From positions 310,001 to 374,000 of the forward strand of contig NZ_JARFIK010000002.1 in NCBI RefSeq assembly GCF_029076695.1: 64,000 nucleotides of DNA, given 5' to 3'. This DNA comes from Adlercreutzia equolifaciens. GTDB lineage: Bacteria > Actinomycetota > Coriobacteriia > Coriobacteriales > Eggerthellaceae. A program made the position numbers and the translations under genes. Below are positions 62,100 to 64,000 of the stretch, piece by piece. The notes below the pieces were generated by a model. The model was not told the DNA's origin, did not search any database, and saw only the letters and a program-made list of their open reading frames with translations. Position 1 is the first letter of the stretch. Each line of letters starts with the position of its first letter.

Positions 62100-64000
62100 A
62101 TGCACGCCGTCAAGGTTGACAGCCGTAAAATCATGGCCATGGTCCTGGTGATCGTGGCGCTGCTGGCTGCCGTCGTTGTGGCGACGAGCCTCTTCTATCG
62201 CGACAGCATCCAGGGCCTTGTGCGCAGCACCACCACGACGTCGGTCATGGAGTTGACCACCTCCCGGGCGCGCTACTTGGACGAGTGCCTGCGTGCCGAT
62301 CAGGACGGGGTGCAGAGCCTGGCTCATTACCTTTCCCATGCTCCTGCTGAAGAGATTCCCGATCAGGTGGATGACTTTCTGGCCACCCATGGGGCCTCCA
62401 CCGGCTGGGTGCGCATGAAGGACGGCACGGTGTGGTGCTCGTCGACGGAGTCGGATCTCTATCCCGCCGAGCGCGAGGAAGAACTGTTTGCTCCGGCCCT
62501 CGAGGGCAAGACGGGGTCGTCGGAGGTGTACTTCGGCCACGCGGGCGAGCGTCGCATCTTGTTCTACGCGCCCTTGGCAAAAGACGAGCGGGAGCCGGGC
62601 GACAACAGCGACTTGGCTGCTGACGAGGTTCTCGGCGCGGTGTACATCTCGTTTCCCGCCGACGAGCTGCAGAACTCCTATGACACTACCTACACCAACG
62701 CGGGAGAAACCTACGTGGTGGACTCCGCCGGCACCATTGTGCTCGACGCCAACCGTGGCGCCGCCGACGCTCAAAAGGGCGATCTGGCCTCGTTGCTGGA
62801 AGAAGCGGGCAATACCGATGCCAAGGTAGACCAGCTGCTCGGCCACATTGCGGACGCCACCACGGACAGCCAGGTGCTCTCCTTCGAAGGCGAGCAGCAG
62901 TTCGTCTACAGCACGCCTTTGGAGGCGAAGCCCGGCTGGTCGCTGGTAACCTTGCTGCCCCTCTCCGTAGTTGAGAAGGACGGCACGGAAATTGTGGGTC
63001 TGACCACGCGCATGGTGGCCGTGCTAGCCGTGGCCGTGGCCGTGGCGGTGGCCGCCTTGGTGCTGCTCTTCGTATACCGCTGGCGTCGCGAGCACCGCTA
63101 CGAGCTCTATGTGCAAAGCCTCTACCAGGCCATTGGCGAGAATATCGACACGGCCATCTTTATTGTGGACGGGGAAGAGCGCACGGTGGAGGCGGTGTTC
63201 GAGAACATCAAGGACATCATGGGCATCCCGGCCCGCGAGTTCTTCGTCATTGATCCTTTAAGCCCCAACGAGGCCTACGCCAAGGTGGCGGCCATCGTTC
63301 ACTCCGGCATGCCCGATGCGCTGCGTAGCTGGGAGTTCGAGTGCTTTAACAGCAAGTTGGGCCGTTCCATGTGGCTGCGTATTACCAGCCACGGGGTCAA
63401 GCTCGACGGCCAGGAGAAGATCATCTACTCGCTGACCGACGTCACCGACGAGCACGACATTCGCCAGAAGCTGGTGGATGCCAAGCAGGCGGCCGAGGAC
63501 GCGAATCAGGCCAAGAGCAGTTTCCTGTCCTCCATGAGCCACGATATTCGTACGCCCATGAACGCCATCCTGGGCTTCTCCACCCTTATCGACCGCGACG
63601 CCGAGAACCCCGAGGCGGTGCGGGAGTATAACCATAAGATTGCCACGTCGGGCCAGCATTTGCTGGGGCTCATCAACGACGTGCTGGACATGTCCAAGAT
63701 CGAGGCTGGCAAAACCACCTTGACCGCCAGCGTGTTCCGCCTGCCCGAGACGGTGGAGGCCGTGGAGGCCATGATGCGTCCGCAAACCGACGAGAAGCAC
63801 CAGGAGTTTACGGTCGAGGTGGGCACGCTCGACCACGAGGCTTTGGTGGGCGACGAGGGGCGCTTGCGCCAGATTCTCATGAACCTGCTGTCCAACGCCA
63901 TGAAGTACACCCCCGATGGCGGCTCCATCCTCTTCCGTATCGACGGATCGCTCAAGCGCCATGGCGAGCTGCAGCATCTGCGCATCATCGTGCGCGATAC
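62100..64000 (+). CDS. Sensor histidine kinase with extracytoplasmic PDC-like domain (3' end missing)
   Basis: This long membrane kinase is cut by the window end, with about 633 codons visible. It has a transmembrane helix at about residues 13-32, an extracytoplasmic sensor region (about 33-300) of the double-Cache/PDC kind, and a second helix (MVAVLAVAVAVAVAALVLLFVY, about 304-325). A PAS-like domain (about 340-460) follows, then a coiled linker, and an H-box HDIRTPMNAILGF at about residues 481-493 with NDVLDMSKIEAGK downstream. The N-box is NLLSNAMKYTPDGG. The layout is usual for hybrid kinases that carry a receiver domain downstream, which cannot be checked here. AGGGGAGCT precedes the ATG. 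The ligand is unknown. Confidence 0.9.
   Translation, partial: MHAVKVDSRKIMAMVLVIVALLAAVVVATSLFYRDSIQGLVRSTTTTSVMELTTSRARYLDECLRADQDGVQSLAHYLSHAPAEEIPDQVDDFLATHGASTGWVRMKDGTVWCSSTESDLYPAEREEELFAPALEGKTGSSEVYFGHAGERRILFYAPLAKDEREPGDNSDLAADEVLGAVYISFPADELQNSYDTTYTNAGETYVVDSAGTIVLDANRGAADAQKGDLASLLEEAGNTDAKVDQLLGHIADATTDSQVLSFEGEQQFVYSTPLEAKPGWSLVTLLPLSVVEKDGTEIVGLTTRMVAVLAVAVAVAVAALVLLFVYRWRREHRYELYVQSLYQAIGENIDTAIFIVDGEERTVEAVFENIKDIMGIPAREFFVIDPLSPNEAYAKVAAIVHSGMPDALRSWEFECFNSKLGRSMWLRITSHGVKLDGQEKIIYSLTDVTDEHDIRQKLVDAKQAAEDANQAKSSFLSSMSHDIRTPMNAILGFSTLIDRDAENPEAVREYNHKIATSGQHLLGLINDVLDMSKIEAGKTTLTASVFRLPETVEAVEAMMRPQTDEKHQEFTVEVGTLDHEALVGDEGRLRQILMNLLSNAMKYTPDGGSILFRIDGSLKRHGELQHLRIIVRD

Overview
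The window is high-GC DNA with gene order and content typical of the Coriobacteriia, most likely an Eggerthellaceae gut actinobacterium (Eggerthella, Adlercreutzia, Gordonibacter or Slackia type). This rests on three things: shikimate, acc/nusB/dxs and pheST clusters in Gram-positive order; a multihaem cytochrome plus Tat-exported flavoprotein reductase next to a membrane-bound LuxR regulator; and frequent GTG/TTG starts behind GAAAGG-type ribosome binding sites. The genus cannot be fixed from the sequence alone.

Positions 1-9330 are a visibly lower-GC island. It carries a type I restriction-modification locus in the order hsdM (5' end outside the window), hsdS, a VbhA-like antitoxin, a Fic toxin and hsdR. 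Two promoterless hsdS half-genes in opposite orientations and a tyrosine recombinase follow. Shared short repeats flank every target-recognition segment, so the locus looks like a phase-variable specificity shuffler.

Positions 9.5-20.3 kb hold core genes: an XpaC/TelA pair, ruvX, mltG, yqeG, the shikimate genes aroE-aroC-aroK-aroB-aroQ, and an M24 peptidase. Positions 20.3-25.9 kb hold a response regulator, a three-gene ABC exporter and a histidine kinase encoded last, then a YczE-like membrane protein. In many Gram-positives the M24 peptidase gene is followed directly by efp, which here lies at 26.0 kb, so this block looks like an insertion. A second accessory block, 26.7-32.1 kb, holds DegV, a five-haem cytochrome with a flavoprotein reductase, and a LuxR regulator.

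Positions 32.3-38.8 kb hold a carboxyltransferase fused to an apparently complete AccB, then accC, an Asp23-family gene, nusB, xseB and dxs. A catalytically degenerate Fic protein, a GNAT acetyltransferase, amt-glnB, a TSCPD protein, rpsA and coaE follow.

A 780-bp gene-free stretch at 45.65-46.43 kb contains two adjacent MITE-like inverted-repeat units. The remainder holds a YeiH transporter, uvrB behind a clear LexA box, a polysaccharide deacetylase, recN, a coiled-coil/RlpA-like secreted protein, a Phe T-box controlling pheS-pheT with a long palindrome between the two genes, acpS, glmS and a sensor histidine kinase cut by the window end. No rRNA, tRNA, CRISPR array or insertion sequence was recognised.
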